DNA of 41,281 bases from an uncultured Acetatifactor sp. (GCA_910587755.1 CAJUNZ010000015.1:1-41281); one strand, 5' to 3'; positions 30,523-38,975 are shown, numbered from the stretch's first letter. Notes: generated by a model from the sequence alone, not told the origin. Translations and numbers: made by a program.

Positions 30523-33180
30523 ATGAGATTTCAAGGACTTTCGGACCAGGAGGTAGAAAAGTCTCGGGAGCAGTATGGATCCAATGCCATACCCGAGTCT
30601 GAACCCACCACCTTCTGGGAGGCATTTAAGGAGACTTTCGGCGATCCCATGATCAGGATACTTCTGGTTATCGCAGGTATCATGATCGCCATGTGGATTA
30701 TGGGGTATGCTGACGTATATGAGCCTGCGGGCACCATTGTGGCGGTGCTGATTGTGGCTTTTGTGTCTGCCAAAACCAGCGTGGCCAGTGATACAAAGTA
30801 CCGGGAGCTGAAGGACAGCACCAAAAAGGACACCTGTAAGGTGTATCGAAACGGCATGGTCGCGGTAATTGATGTGGACGATGTGGTTGTGGGAGACAGT
30901 GTGCTGCTCCAGTCCGGCGACAAGATTCCGGCGGACGGAATTCTGGTGGATGGCGACATCCGGGTGGACAATTCTGCCTTGAACGGTGAGGCGGAGGAAT
31001 GCAAGAAAAATGCGCCCCAGGGCCATGTGGAGCTGCCGGAGGAGATCACCGGCGACACTTTTGTGGATCAGTATTCCCTGTTCAGAGGGGCTGTGGTCTT
31101 TGACGGCGAAGGCATTCTCGACGTGCGCAGGGTGGGCCTGAAGACCATGATGGGCAAGATGGCCGAGGAGATGCAGGAGAACGAACCGGACTCCCCTCTG
31201 AAGGTCAAGCTGGCCAGGCTGGCAAAGCAGATCTCCACTTTCGGCTATATTGGGGCCGTGGTGATTGCGGTTCTCTATATGATATTTTTTATCACCAAGG
31301 CAGGAGGGGTTTCCGCATACCTGGCCACTGGATGGTCCAATGTCCTGCAGGAAGTGGTGAGAGCGATTTCCCTGGCCATTGTAATCATTGTGTGCGCCGT
31401 CCCTGAGGGGCTGCCCCTGATGATTTCCCTGGTGCTGATGCAGAATACCAGTAAGATGCTGGATCACAATGTGCTGGTGCGAAAGGCTGAGGGTATTGAG
31501 ACAGCCGGTTCCCTGAACATTCTGTTCAGCGATAAGACGGGCACCATCACCAAGGGCATGCTTGAGGTGGTGGAGTTCTTCACCGCCCAGGGAGAGACCA
31601 TTCCCCTGGATCAGCTGAAGAGCCATGGGAAGGTCAAGGGCCTTATTGACCTTGCCATAGGAAAAAATACCTCCTCTATGTTTGACGGCTCCCACAAGGT
31701 CATCGGTGGAAATGCCACGGACCAGGCCCTGATGAAATTCATCGGTGAAGAGACCTTCAACCTGCTGAAGGAGAATAAGGAGTGCGAGGCCGGCCAGTTC
31801 CAGGGCTTTAACTCGGCAAATAAGTTCAGCCAGGTGCATATCACCGGCATGGGCAGAACCTTCTACAAGGGCGCCCCGGAGAGACTTCTGGCAGTTGCCA
31901 CAAAAGCACTGGACAAGGACGGAAACGAGACCGCTTTGGACTTTGACGAAGTGAATGAGAAAATCAACGAACTGGCCTCCAGAGCCATGCGTGTGCTGGC
32001 CTTTGGCTATTCCCAGAAGGAGCTTGTGGAAAACAAGATCAACGGGGACACGGTGCTTATCGGTCTGGTGGCCATTCGGGATGATGTAAGACCTGAGGCA
32101 AAAGACGCCATCCAGCAGGTACAGGAAGCGGGCATCCAGGTTGTCATGATCACCGGCGACAGGCTTGAGACAGCGGTTTCCATTGCGGAGGACGCAGGTC
32201 TCATCAGAGAAGATTCTGACAAGGCGCTCACATCCGCGGAGCTGAACAAGATGAGCGACGAGGAAGTGAAGGCTATTATGAAAGATATCCGGGTTATCGC
32301 CAGGGCCCTTCCCACGGACAAATCCCGCATGGTCAAGCTCTGCCAGGAGATGAATCTGGTGGTGGGCATGACGGGGGACGGCGTGAACGACTCCCCGGCG
32401 TTAAAGCGTGCGGATGTGGGATTTGCCATGGGAAGCGGCACGGAGGCTGCCAAGGAGGCCGGCAAGATTGTGGTGCTGGACGACAATTTCAGATCTATCC
32501 GGGACGCCATCTGGTACGGCAGGACTATTTACCACAATATCCTGAAATTCTGCAAGTTCCAGCTGGTGATCAATGTGGCGGCCGTGGTGGTCAGCGCCAT
32601 AGCGCCCTTCTTTGGGGTGGATGAACCGCTGAAGGTTACGCACCTGTTGTTTGTGAATCTGGTCATGGATGGCCTGGGGGCCATTATGCTGGGCAACGAA
32701 CCGGCGCTGGAAAAATATATGAGGGAAAAGCCCAGAAGAAGGGACGAGAGCATTATCAGCAGGAAGATGATGGCTCAGATCCTGACCATGGGGGTATGGC
32801 TTACTTTTATCAGTTTTGTTTACCTGAAAGTTCCCTTCTTTGTAAACCTTTTTGATACAACAGAGCAGCATTTGACAGGATATTTCGTGCTGTTTATCGT
32901 AAGTGCACTGTTTAATGGATTTAATGTGAGGGATGACGGATTTGGCATTTTCAAGGGACTCAATGAGAACACAGGATTCCTGAAGGTGTTCGCCATTATT
33001 GTCCTGGTGCAGGCGGCCATTGTGAATGCGGCATTGATTCCAGGCTCCGTGTTTACCTGGATCGGTAATATGTTCAGCTGTGTACCCTTCGGCATCACGG
33101 GCTGGATTGTTGTAGTGCTCCTGGCTGTGACCATGATCCCTGTGGACTTGATCCGCAAGTGTGTTGTGGGCAGGGAGTAG
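30523..33180 (+). CDS. PMCA-type Ca2+-transporting P-type ATPase
   Basis: This 885-residue P2-type ATPase shows N-terminal LSDQEVEKSREQYGSNAIPE, the actuator TGE-like ALNGEAEEC region, the membrane motif VCAVPEGLPLMIS (PEGL, Ca2+ site IV), and the phosphorylation site SDKTGTITKG (Asp337). KGAPERLL, MITGDRLETA and GDGVNDSPALK follow, then six C-terminal membrane segments (NLVMDGLGAIMLG). It uses ATP to expel Ca2+ from the cytosol. It directly follows four Ca2+-binding TerD genes and is followed by a terminator, so it is probably part of the same stress operon. GGGAGG lies upstream of the ATG. Confidence 0.94.
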   Translation: MRFQGLSDQEVEKSREQYGSNAIPESEPTTFWEAFKETFGDPMIRILLVIAGIMIAMWIMGYADVYEPAGTIVAVLIVAFVSAKTSVASDTKYRELKDSTKKDTCKVYRNGMVAVIDVDDVVVGDSVLLQSGDKIPADGILVDGDIRVDNSALNGEAEECKKNAPQGHVELPEEITGDTFVDQYSLFRGAVVFDGEGILDVRRVGLKTMMGKMAEEMQENEPDSPLKVKLARLAKQISTFGYIGAVVIAVLYMIFFITKAGGVSAYLATGWSNVLQEVVRAISLAIVIIVCAVPEGLPLMISLVLMQNTSKMLDHNVLVRKAEGIETAGSLNILFSDKTGTITKGMLEVVEFFTAQGETIPLDQLKSHGKVKGLIDLAIGKNTSSMFDGSHKVIGGNATDQALMKFIGEETFNLLKENKECEAGQFQGFNSANKFSQVHITGMGRTFYKGAPERLLAVATKALDKDGNETALDFDEVNEKINELASRAMRVLAFGYSQKELVENKINGDTVLIGLVAIRDDVRPEAKDAIQQVQEAGIQVVMITGDRLETAVSIAEDAGLIREDSDKALTSAELNKMSDEEVKAIMKDIRVIARALPTDKSRMVKLCQEMNLVVGMTGDGVNDSPALKRADVGFAMGSGTEAAKEAGKIVVLDDNFRSIRDAIWYGRTIYHNILKFCKFQLVINVAAVVVSAIAPFFGVDEPLKVTHLLFVNLVMDGLGAIMLGNEPALEKYMREKPRRRDESIISRKMMAQILTMGVWLTFISFVYLKVPFFVNLFDTTEQHLTGYFVLFIVSALFNGFNVRDDGFGIFKGLNENTGFLKVFAIIVLVQAAIVNAALIPGSVFTWIGNMFSCVPFGITGWIVVVLLAVTMIPVDLIRKCVVGRE

Positions 33181-33264
33181 GATCCAGGCACTTCCTCAAA
33201 AACAGAATTTCTGCGGATCCTTCCCTGGGCTGACATCAGGGGGAATACAGCATAGGAACATGCG

Positions 33265-33302
33265 AAAGGCACATGGCCTGCTCTGGGGCACCATGTGCCT
33301 TT
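33265..33302 (+). terminator. Ter operon terminator
   Basis: AAAGGCACATGG (33265-33276) pairs perfectly with CCATGTGCCTTT (33291-33302) over a 14-base loop, ending in TTTT. It is about 85 bases after the ATPase stop. Confidence 0.75.
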
Positions 33303-33326
33303 TGGCTAAAATTGCCTAATCTCCAG

Positions 33327-33362
33327 CTGTTCCAACAGGAGTTGATGATTCTGTTGGAACAG
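33327..33362. promoter_or_regulatory. paired dyads CTGTT-NN-AACAG
   Basis: CTGTTCCAACAG (33327-33338) and CTGTTGGAACAG (33351-33362) are perfect inverted repeats of each other, 12 bases apart. Each is also its own palindrome around a 2-base centre. The 24-bp spacing of the centres would put both on the same DNA face within about two helical turns. They may be a double operator for the downstream lipoprotein gene, or a long hairpin. Confidence 0.45.
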
Positions 33363-33443
33363 GCCCATTCCTTCAATCAGGCAGGAATTGGAGGGGCTAT
33401 CAGGTCTTTGGGAAGTTGTTTCACAGAATGGAGGCAGGAAAAT

Positions 33444-34853
33444 ATGAATCACAGAGTAAAGACTTATTGGGGTAGGTTAGTGTACAGGTCAGCCGGTATT
33501 CTGGCATGCGTGGCACTGACAGGATGCGGCACCGTGGGGGATGCACCCGGGGATGATACTTCACAGTACTATGGGGGAGTGGAGGCCCGGGACATGGGAC
33601 AGACAGGAACTCAGGGAGACGGGGAGCCCGGGACGGGAAATGGCTTCCAGGGAGCGGAAAGCGGTGCTCAGACCCAGGGAACGGAAAGCGGTGCTCAGAT
33701 CCAGGGAGCGGGAAGCGGAGTCCAGACCCAGGGAACGGAAAGCGGTGCTCAGATCCAGGGAGCGGGAAGCGGAGTCCAGACCCAGGGAACCGAAGCGGGG
33801 AGCGGGGACCAGAGTCAGGGAATCGGACCGGGGCAGGAAGACGGGTATCCAAGGGGAAACAAGATCGAGAACCAGTCTTTTCAGGTAGAACTGCGCCCCT
33901 TAGGGCAGGTAACATTTGCCTCCTATAAGCCGGACACCTCGGAAAATCCTCTGGCCGATGTGGTCTTTTTAATTGAAAAGGAAGGAGAAATCTTGTTACA
34001 GCTTCCAGGAACAGGGGAGGGAAATATAGGATATGAGCTTTTTGCGCAGGTGGATGCGGTGTCTTTTGTGGACTATAACAATGATGGTTATGATGATATT
34101 ATTATAATTCTTCAGTACTATTTTGGGGCAGGCCCCCAGGCGGGACAGCCCCATTCTGTGCTTCGCTATTACACAGGCAGCGCCCAGGGCAGCTTCCTCT
34201 ATGAGGCGCAGATGTCTGATGACGCGATGATGGCTCTTACGGAGCTCACGGTAAAAACGGCGAAGGATTTTATTATGGTAAAATCCAGCGACACAGCGGA
34301 GGATGGGGGACAGGCAACAGAAAATGATCTGGAACTCTGGCAGCAGGCCTATCTTACTTATCTGGAAACTGAGTCCCACGAGGATGAACAGCAGGGATAT
34401 ACTCTGATTGGCATGAGCAGCGACGGGATCCCCCAGCTGGTGGAGGTGGGGGCGGACGAGGCCACTGGCTGCAGGATTGTCTTTTATTCCGGTGGTAAAG
34501 CCCAGGTGTTCCAGCTGAACCGGCTGTATTTTTCCTATATTCCCTCCGGCAACCTTCTGTGCAACTCGGAAGGGAATATGGATTATTATTATGACCTGGT
34601 ATATAAATACAGCAATGGGGAAATAGAAAGGATAGCAGAGGGGTGGTACGGAGCAGAAGACAACAGCCAGGTGGAGTATGACGAGAATGGCGACCCTATA
34701 TATCTCTATAAATGGAATGGTGTGGAGGTGGATAAGGAGCAGTATGGTCAGGAACTTGGCAAAGTATATGACGTTTTCCAGGCCGTCAGCTATAGTTATG
34801 ACAATCTGTATTCTCTCCAGGAGGTAAAGGAAGCAGTGAAAGGGTATCGGTAA
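33444..34853 (+). CDS. putative lipoprotein with coding tandem repeats and VCBS-like motif
   Basis: This 469-residue protein has a lipoprotein signal: a basic start (MNHRVKTYWGRLVYR), hydrophobic core and lipobox ALTGC (Cys near 28). Residues about 40-135 are a Gly/Gln/Ser/Thr-rich disordered linker with an 18-residue repeat (TESGAQIQGAGSGVQTQG) twice plus partial copies. The remaining globular domain contains DYNNDGYDDIIIILQYY, a Ca2+-binding DxNxDGxxD loop of the VCBS/FG-GAP kind. It should be anchored outside the cell membrane. The start ATG 33444 is used because GGAGG lies upstream and it begins the signal peptide; the open frame upstream is not conserved. It lies just before the ECF sigma gene, so it may sense envelope stress. 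The function is unknown. Confidence 0.8.
   Translation: MNHRVKTYWGRLVYRSAGILACVALTGCGTVGDAPGDDTSQYYGGVEARDMGQTGTQGDGEPGTGNGFQGAESGAQTQGTESGAQIQGAGSGVQTQGTESGAQIQGAGSGVQTQGTEAGSGDQSQGIGPGQEDGYPRGNKIENQSFQVELRPLGQVTFASYKPDTSENPLADVVFLIEKEGEILLQLPGTGEGNIGYELFAQVDAVSFVDYNNDGYDDIIIILQYYFGAGPQAGQPHSVLRYYTGSAQGSFLYEAQMSDDAMMALTELTVKTAKDFIMVKSSDTAEDGGQATENDLELWQQAYLTYLETESHEDEQQGYTLIGMSSDGIPQLVEVGADEATGCRIVFYSGGKAQVFQLNRLYFSYIPSGNLLCNSEGNMDYYYDLVYKYSNGEIERIAEGWYGAEDNSQVEYDENGDPIYLYKWNGVEVDKEQYGQELGKVYDVFQAVSYSYDNLYSLQEVKEAVKGYR
33681..33788 (+). repeat. 54-bp tandem repeat, two perfect copies
   Basis: Copies at 33681-33734 and 33735-33788 are identical; partial units flank them on both sides. Each encodes 18 residues of the lipoprotein linker and keeps the frame. 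Perfect identity suggests recent expansion or slippage, so copy number may vary. Confidence 0.85.
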
Positions 34854-34936
34854 AATTTTTATTTTTCTGCAACGAAAGCTCCTTTTTTGTCGACTGTCAG
34901 TATGAGAACTATGAGAAACGGAAGGAGGTCCGTGTC

Positions 34937-35500
34937 ATGGAGGATGAGAGGATCATAGACCTGTACTGGCAGCGGAAGGAAGAGGCAGTTCATGAGACAG
35001 AAAGAAAGTTTGGGCATTATCTCACAAAGATCGCCTATAATATTCTCGCCGACTGGGAAGACAGCGCGGAATCGGTGAATGATGTATATCTGGCAGCGTG
35101 GAATTCCATTCCGCCCCAGCGGCCGGTCTGCCTCTCCGCCTATCTGGGGCAGATCACAAGGCGTATCTCCATAGACATCTATAGAAAAAGGAAGCGCATG
35201 AAACGACCCAGGACAGAGTATGCGGTCTCCCTTTCCGAGTTGGAGGACTGCCTGTCGGCCGGGGACACCACCCAGCAGCACGTGGATCTGCATTTGCTGG
35301 CAAAGGCAGTCAATGATTATCTGCGGACACTCTCTGTGGAAGCCAGAGACCTTTTTATCGGGCGGTATTATTTTGCAGATTCGGTCCGGAACGCCGCAGA
35401 GTATTGCGGCATGAGCGAGTCGAAGGCAAAGAGCATGCTTTACCGCACACGGCAGGGACTGAAGAAACACCTGGAAAAGGAGGGGTTTTATGAAGAGTGA
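34937..35500 (+). CDS. ECF-type RNA polymerase sigma factor
   Basis: This 187-residue sigma-70-family protein has region 2 at about residues 15-90 (FGHYLTKIAYNILADWEDSAESVNDVYLAAW, then ITRRISIDIYRKRKR as the -10-binding part). Region 4 follows at about 125-180 (LLAKAVNDYLRTLSVEARDLFIGRYYFADS, SESKAKSMLYRTRQGLKKHL). No region 3 is present, which defines an ECF factor. GGAGGT precedes the ATG. Its last 11 bases overlap the next gene, the usual sigma/anti-sigma layout. A possible self-regulated promoter (TGCAAC at 34868, CGACTG at 34891) lies upstream, but this is weak. Confidence 0.9.
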   Translation: MEDERIIDLYWQRKEEAVHETERKFGHYLTKIAYNILADWEDSAESVNDVYLAAWNSIPPQRPVCLSAYLGQITRRISIDIYRKRKRMKRPRTEYAVSLSELEDCLSAGDTTQQHVDLHLLAKAVNDYLRTLSVEARDLFIGRYYFADSVRNAAEYCGMSESKAKSMLYRTRQGLKKHLEKEGFYEE

Positions 35501-36998
35501 AGATTTGAGCGATGCACTGGATTTGCTGGATGAGGACATGATCCTGCACACGGACATTGTCAGGAGAAAGGGAGGGGAGGCTTGTGGCTTCAGAAGATTA
35601 CGCTGGAAGCGGTGGTGTGCCGGGGCGGCATGCCTGTGTCTGGCGGGAACGGCAGCCTATCTGGCCAGAGAGAATTTACTGTTCTTTATCCACCCTCAGG
35701 AAGAGGGGCAGGAGATTGCGGAGTCCTCAGCTCTGGAGAGCAGTCAGACAGGTGGTTCCACCCAGGGAACTCCGGAGTCCTCAGTCCCGGAAAACAGCCC
35801 GGAAGACAGTCCGGAAAACAACTCCTCCCAGGAAACTTTGGAGTCATCAGCTCAGGATGACAGCCAGGGAACTCCAGAGTCGTCAGTTCTGGAGGACAAT
35901 CAGGAAAGTGCTGTATCCCAGGAGATACAGGAAGCTTCAGATCCAAATTATCGCCAGGAAGCTGCGTCCCGTGATGTGGGGCAGGAGAAATTTGTCCCTG
36001 TTTACACTCTGCTGGCACAGAAAAGCCTGACCCAGGAGGAAATGGCAGCACAGTCTGTGCAGGTGTCCCTGGGGGAGTACACGGGTATTTATGAGAAGGT
36101 TTCCTCTGCAGAGGGCCGGGTTCTGGCTGAGAGTATGGGGGCGGAGACCGGCTGGGCCACAGGATGGCATTATGTGTCAGGGCATGGGGATCTTCAGTAT
36201 CTGATTCGGGAGGAAGACCAGGATTATTCTCTGTGGAAATTTCTCTGTTTTGACAGCGGAGAATATCCCTATGGTGATGTGCTCCGTCTGGTGTATGGGA
36301 TTGATTCCGGGGAGGCGCTGACCCAGGTGAAGATTATGCCTGCCACCATGGACAATACCGACGGTGGGAAAAAGGTCCAGAAGGAAGTGGGAACCCATAT
36401 GGTCACGGATCCACAGGCGATGGAAACTTTGTACCAGGCGCTGGCTTCCATGACCTGTTATGGAAGAGGACGGTGGGATCTGGTGGACTATGGCGGCGTA
36501 GAGGCAGCGGCGGACAGGGAGACAGGGGACCATGAGGCGGTAAGGCTTGGGCGATATCTGTCTTTTACCACGGCCTGGGGAAATGAGATTGACGGTTTGA
36601 AATACACTGCTGTCTCGAATATGTTCTACGAGTATAACGGCATTGCCTACAGTTCCCTGGAAGGGCAGCAGGCTCAGGATGTGTGGGAAATTCTGGGTAT
36701 CACAGGGCCGTCGGAGGAAGAGGAACAGGAGGTCGGGGAGACGCTGCTTCTGGAGGCGGATAACCGGGAAGCCGGACTGGATTACGTGAATCAGCTTCAG
36801 GAGCGGGTCAGCCAGGCTATGATAGACCATGAGCTGCCTTTTGTGGTGGTATCCTCTGTCTATGAGCAGCCCTACCCCAGACTTCACCTGTTGGTGACTT
36901 CCCGGGAAGAGGAAGATCTGGAGAAACTGAGGGCATTTGACACTCTGGGAGGTGTGATGGAAATAGAATATGTCTCCGGAGGCGGAGTCCTGGAGTAG
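35490..36998 (+). CDS. probable membrane anti-sigma factor with disordered linker and extracytoplasmic domain
   Basis: This 502-residue protein starts inside the sigma gene. Residues 1-35 (MKSEDLSDALDLLDEDMILH) are a short cytosolic sigma-binding-like segment. One membrane helix follows at about 40-60 (WCAGAACLCLAGTAAYL), then a Ser/Glu/Pro-rich linker of about 90 residues with repeats of the type TPESSV. The C-terminal ~340 residues form an outside domain without a family I recognise, containing VLRLVYGIDSGEAL, SFTTAWGNEIDG and a final ferredoxin-like region. It very likely holds the sigma factor at the membrane until a signal reaches the outside domain. No zinc-binding anti-sigma motif (HxxxCxxC) is visible. 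GGAGGGG lies before the ATG. Confidence 0.78.
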   Translation: MKSEDLSDALDLLDEDMILHTDIVRRKGGEACGFRRLRWKRWCAGAACLCLAGTAAYLARENLLFFIHPQEEGQEIAESSALESSQTGGSTQGTPESSVPENSPEDSPENNSSQETLESSAQDDSQGTPESSVLEDNQESAVSQEIQEASDPNYRQEAASRDVGQEKFVPVYTLLAQKSLTQEEMAAQSVQVSLGEYTGIYEKVSSAEGRVLAESMGAETGWATGWHYVSGHGDLQYLIREEDQDYSLWKFLCFDSGEYPYGDVLRLVYGIDSGEALTQVKIMPATMDNTDGGKKVQKEVGTHMVTDPQAMETLYQALASMTCYGRGRWDLVDYGGVEAAADRETGDHEAVRLGRYLSFTTAWGNEIDGLKYTAVSNMFYEYNGIAYSSLEGQQAQDVWEILGITGPSEEEEQEVGETLLLEADNREAGLDYVNQLQERVSQAMIDHELPFVVVSSVYEQPYPRLHLLVTSREEEDLEKLRAFDTLGGVMEIEYVSGGGVLE

Positions 36999-37021
36999 AA
37001 CCGGAAAAAGAGTTGGAACAA

Positions 37022-37053
37022 ACAGGCCGGGCGGCTGAGGCTGCCCGGCCTGT
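37022..37053. terminator. hairpin between anti-sigma and sulfatase genes
   Basis: ACAGGCCGGGC (37022-37032) and GCCCGGCCTGT (37043-37053) form a perfect 11-bp GC-rich stem. On the minus strand TTTGTTCCAACTCTTTTT follows, so it may terminate the sulfatase transcript. On the plus strand no T tract follows. Confidence 0.55.
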
Positions 37054-37164
37054 GTAGTGGAAGAGGGTGTTGAGGATGCCTGCCCCTGCCTTGCCTCCTT
37101 CCTCCACCTTGCAGACTGAAAATTTATCCTTCGCGAAACATAGTGGTAATTGTTGTGGATTATA

Positions 37165-38610
37165 CTAGTCCCGGGAAGGCAGGAAGGAAAGGCAGCATTT
37201 CTGGGGCCGGCCGGGAATCAGGCTGGTACCGTCGGAATATCCTTCCTCCCTTCCCTCCAGTTCCCGGATCAGGATCTGGCGCAGGTAAGCGATCCGCTCC
37301 TGGCATTCAGGGTCCCTGGAAGCATCGTGGAGCTCCTGAGGATCCCTGTCCAGGCGGAAATACTGTTCCCGCCCGGACTGCATAAACCAGCAGTATTTAT
37401 CCTGGCCGGTGACAATGTAATGGTTCCCCAGGTCTCCCCCGCTGTGTTCTCCGTGCAGGTATTCCCGTCCCTGGTCGTGGAGCATGGAGAGGCCGTCGAT
37501 TCCTTCCGGCGGCGTTTCTCCGGCCAGCTCCACCAAGGTGGGCAGCACATCCCGAAGTTCCACAAGCTGATCCGAGACAGTACCCGGACGGATGCCGGGA
37601 GCGTTGTTGATGATCATGGGAATGTGGATGCTTCCCTGGTAAGGCCTGGTCTTGCGGAAGGTGTGGTGATCCCCTAAAAGCTCTCCGTGGTCGGAGGTGA
37701 AAAGTACCACCGTGTCCTGGGCGCAGCTGTCATCTCTAAGGGCATCCAGCAGGCGCCCTATCTGGTTGTCCAGGTGGCTGATGCAGGCGTAATAGCCGAT
37801 TCGAGCCTGGCGCATCAGCTCCGGATCGCAGGATCCCGTGTCAGAATCCGTCAGCCTTCCCATGCGCTCAAGCCTTCCCTTGTCCGCCCAGTCTCCCACA
37901 GGGATGGGGGACAGTTCCCGATCCTGGTAGAGACGGAAAAAGTATTCAGGCGCGTCCAGGGGCGGGTGGGGTCTCAGGTAGGAGGCCATCAGGAAGAAGG
38001 GCTTGGAGCGGTCCCGGCGGCGCAGGAAGTCAATGGAACGATCCGTGACCCAGTTGGTGGGGTGCAGTCTTTCCTCATACATCCAGGGGCGGGCGGTAAA
38101 GGAGTTGCACTCCAGTCCCTGGTCCGTCACATCCCGGTCAATGCCCAGCTGTGTTTTCAGCCAGTAGAAATAGTCGTCGGCCACCCTCTGGTTCTCCGCG
38201 TAGGGAACAGTTCCGTTTCTGTAGGCGTGGAGGTAGCCGTCATGGAGCTCCACATGGTGGAAGCCCATAAGATTGCGCAGGGGATGGACATGCATTTTTC
38301 CTACGCATTGGGTGTAGTACCCTGCTTTGGCCAACTCTCCCGCCATGGTGACAGGATAGTTCCAGGGCACTCTGTCCTGATAGCCTACACGTCCATGGTG
38401 TTTTGCCTCCAGTCCGGTATGGAGGGCGCACCGGGCAGGGATACAGCTGGGACATGCGGTGTAGGCATTGGTGAAACGCATGCCCCTGGAGGCAAGGTGG
38501 TCCAGATATGGGGTCTTCACGTCGGGATGTCCCGCCACCCCCATGCAGTCCCCTCTCATCTGGTCGGTCATGATGAGCAGGATGTTTGGCTGTCTGTGTT
38601 TTTCGCTCAT
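37165..38610 (-). CDS. sulfatase family protein (Cys-type)
   Basis: This 481-residue alkaline-phosphatase-fold sulfatase has PNILLIMTDQMRGD (metal ligands), the modification motif Cys56-Ile-Pro-Ala-Arg60 in TACPSCIPARCALHTG, GKMHVHP, and VLFTSDHGELLGDH. Cys56 must be oxidised to formylglycine; in anaerobes a radical-SAM maturase (anSME) does this, and none is encoded nearby. There is no signal peptide, so it is probably cytosolic. It removes sulfate from an organic ester; the substrate (sulfated glycan, choline sulfate or phosphonate) is not evident. The ATG at 38610 has AGGAGG 6 bases upstream; the longer open frame upstream is not supported. Confidence 0.9.
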   Translation of the reverse strand: MSEKHRQPNILLIMTDQMRGDCMGVAGHPDVKTPYLDHLASRGMRFTNAYTACPSCIPARCALHTGLEAKHHGRVGYQDRVPWNYPVTMAGELAKAGYYTQCVGKMHVHPLRNLMGFHHVELHDGYLHAYRNGTVPYAENQRVADDYFYWLKTQLGIDRDVTDQGLECNSFTARPWMYEERLHPTNWVTDRSIDFLRRRDRSKPFFLMASYLRPHPPLDAPEYFFRLYQDRELSPIPVGDWADKGRLERMGRLTDSDTGSCDPELMRQARIGYYACISHLDNQIGRLLDALRDDSCAQDTVVLFTSDHGELLGDHHTFRKTRPYQGSIHIPMIINNAPGIRPGTVSDQLVELRDVLPTLVELAGETPPEGIDGLSMLHDQGREYLHGEHSGGDLGNHYIVTGQDKYCWFMQSGREQYFRLDRDPQELHDASRDPECQERIAYLRQILIRELEGREEGYSDGTSLIPGRPQKCCLSFLPSRD

Positions 38611-38676
38611 AGAGATCCTCCTGTGATCCAATGAAATTACAGCAGGGTTTTCAGTATCGCTGTTCATACAAAAACA

Positions 38677-38698
38677 GGGGGCTTGGAATTTTGCCCCC
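38677..38698. terminator. strong, bidirectional terminator hairpin upstream of the sulfatase gene
   Basis: GGGGGC (38677-38682) and GCCCCC (38693-38698) enclose a 10-base loop. ATTTTTTT follows on the plus strand and TGTTTTTG on the minus strand. No plus-strand gene ends here; it may be the terminator of a lost minus-strand gene whose remnant could be at 38771-38975. Confidence 0.6.
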
Positions 38699-38770
38699 AT
38701 TTTTTTACTTTCCATTACCATCCTATCACATACCACAGAGCAAAGCAATGAAAATTATTCTATATCTGCA

Positions 38771-38975
38771 TTATTGAGAAACTATTCCTTCCTTAAAATA
38801 GCTTGCATTTTTCCCTGCCATAGTCCATAATAAAAATGTTGCGGGGAAATCGTAATAAAAACGGCGGTCTGTGTGTTTACGGGCAGGTTTTGGGGCAAAC
38901 ACTGCCAGGGGGATCAGCGATACCAGGGCAGCAAAGAAGGAGGCAGCCAGATAGTCAGGATACAAAGGGGGTAAT
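38771..38975 (-). pseudogene. possible C-terminal remnant of a membrane protein gene
   Basis: On the minus strand an open stretch of about 68 codons reads YPDYLAASFFAALVSLIPLA, then VFAPKPARKHTDRRFYYDFP, ending GIVSQ. It has a transporter-like hydrophobic helix followed by a basic tail and stops 72 bases before the terminator at 38677-38698. No start codon or upstream coding part exists, because the symporter gene begins at 38976 on the other strand. It could be chance; I know no family match. Confidence 0.25.

Noticed and set aside
30355..31839. 494-codon minus-strand frame opposite terD 4 and the Ca2+ ATPase
   Set aside because: Antisense shadow of well-conserved genes; His- and Gln-rich translation typical of reversed GC-rich coding DNA.
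33654..33800. Direct repeats that could suggest a CRISPR array
   Set aside because: The repeats are head-to-tail without unique spacers and are in frame within the lipoprotein gene.
37687..38634. 315-codon plus-strand frame opposite the sulfatase
   Set aside because: The minus-strand sulfatase has all family motifs and a proper ribosome site; the plus frame has neither.
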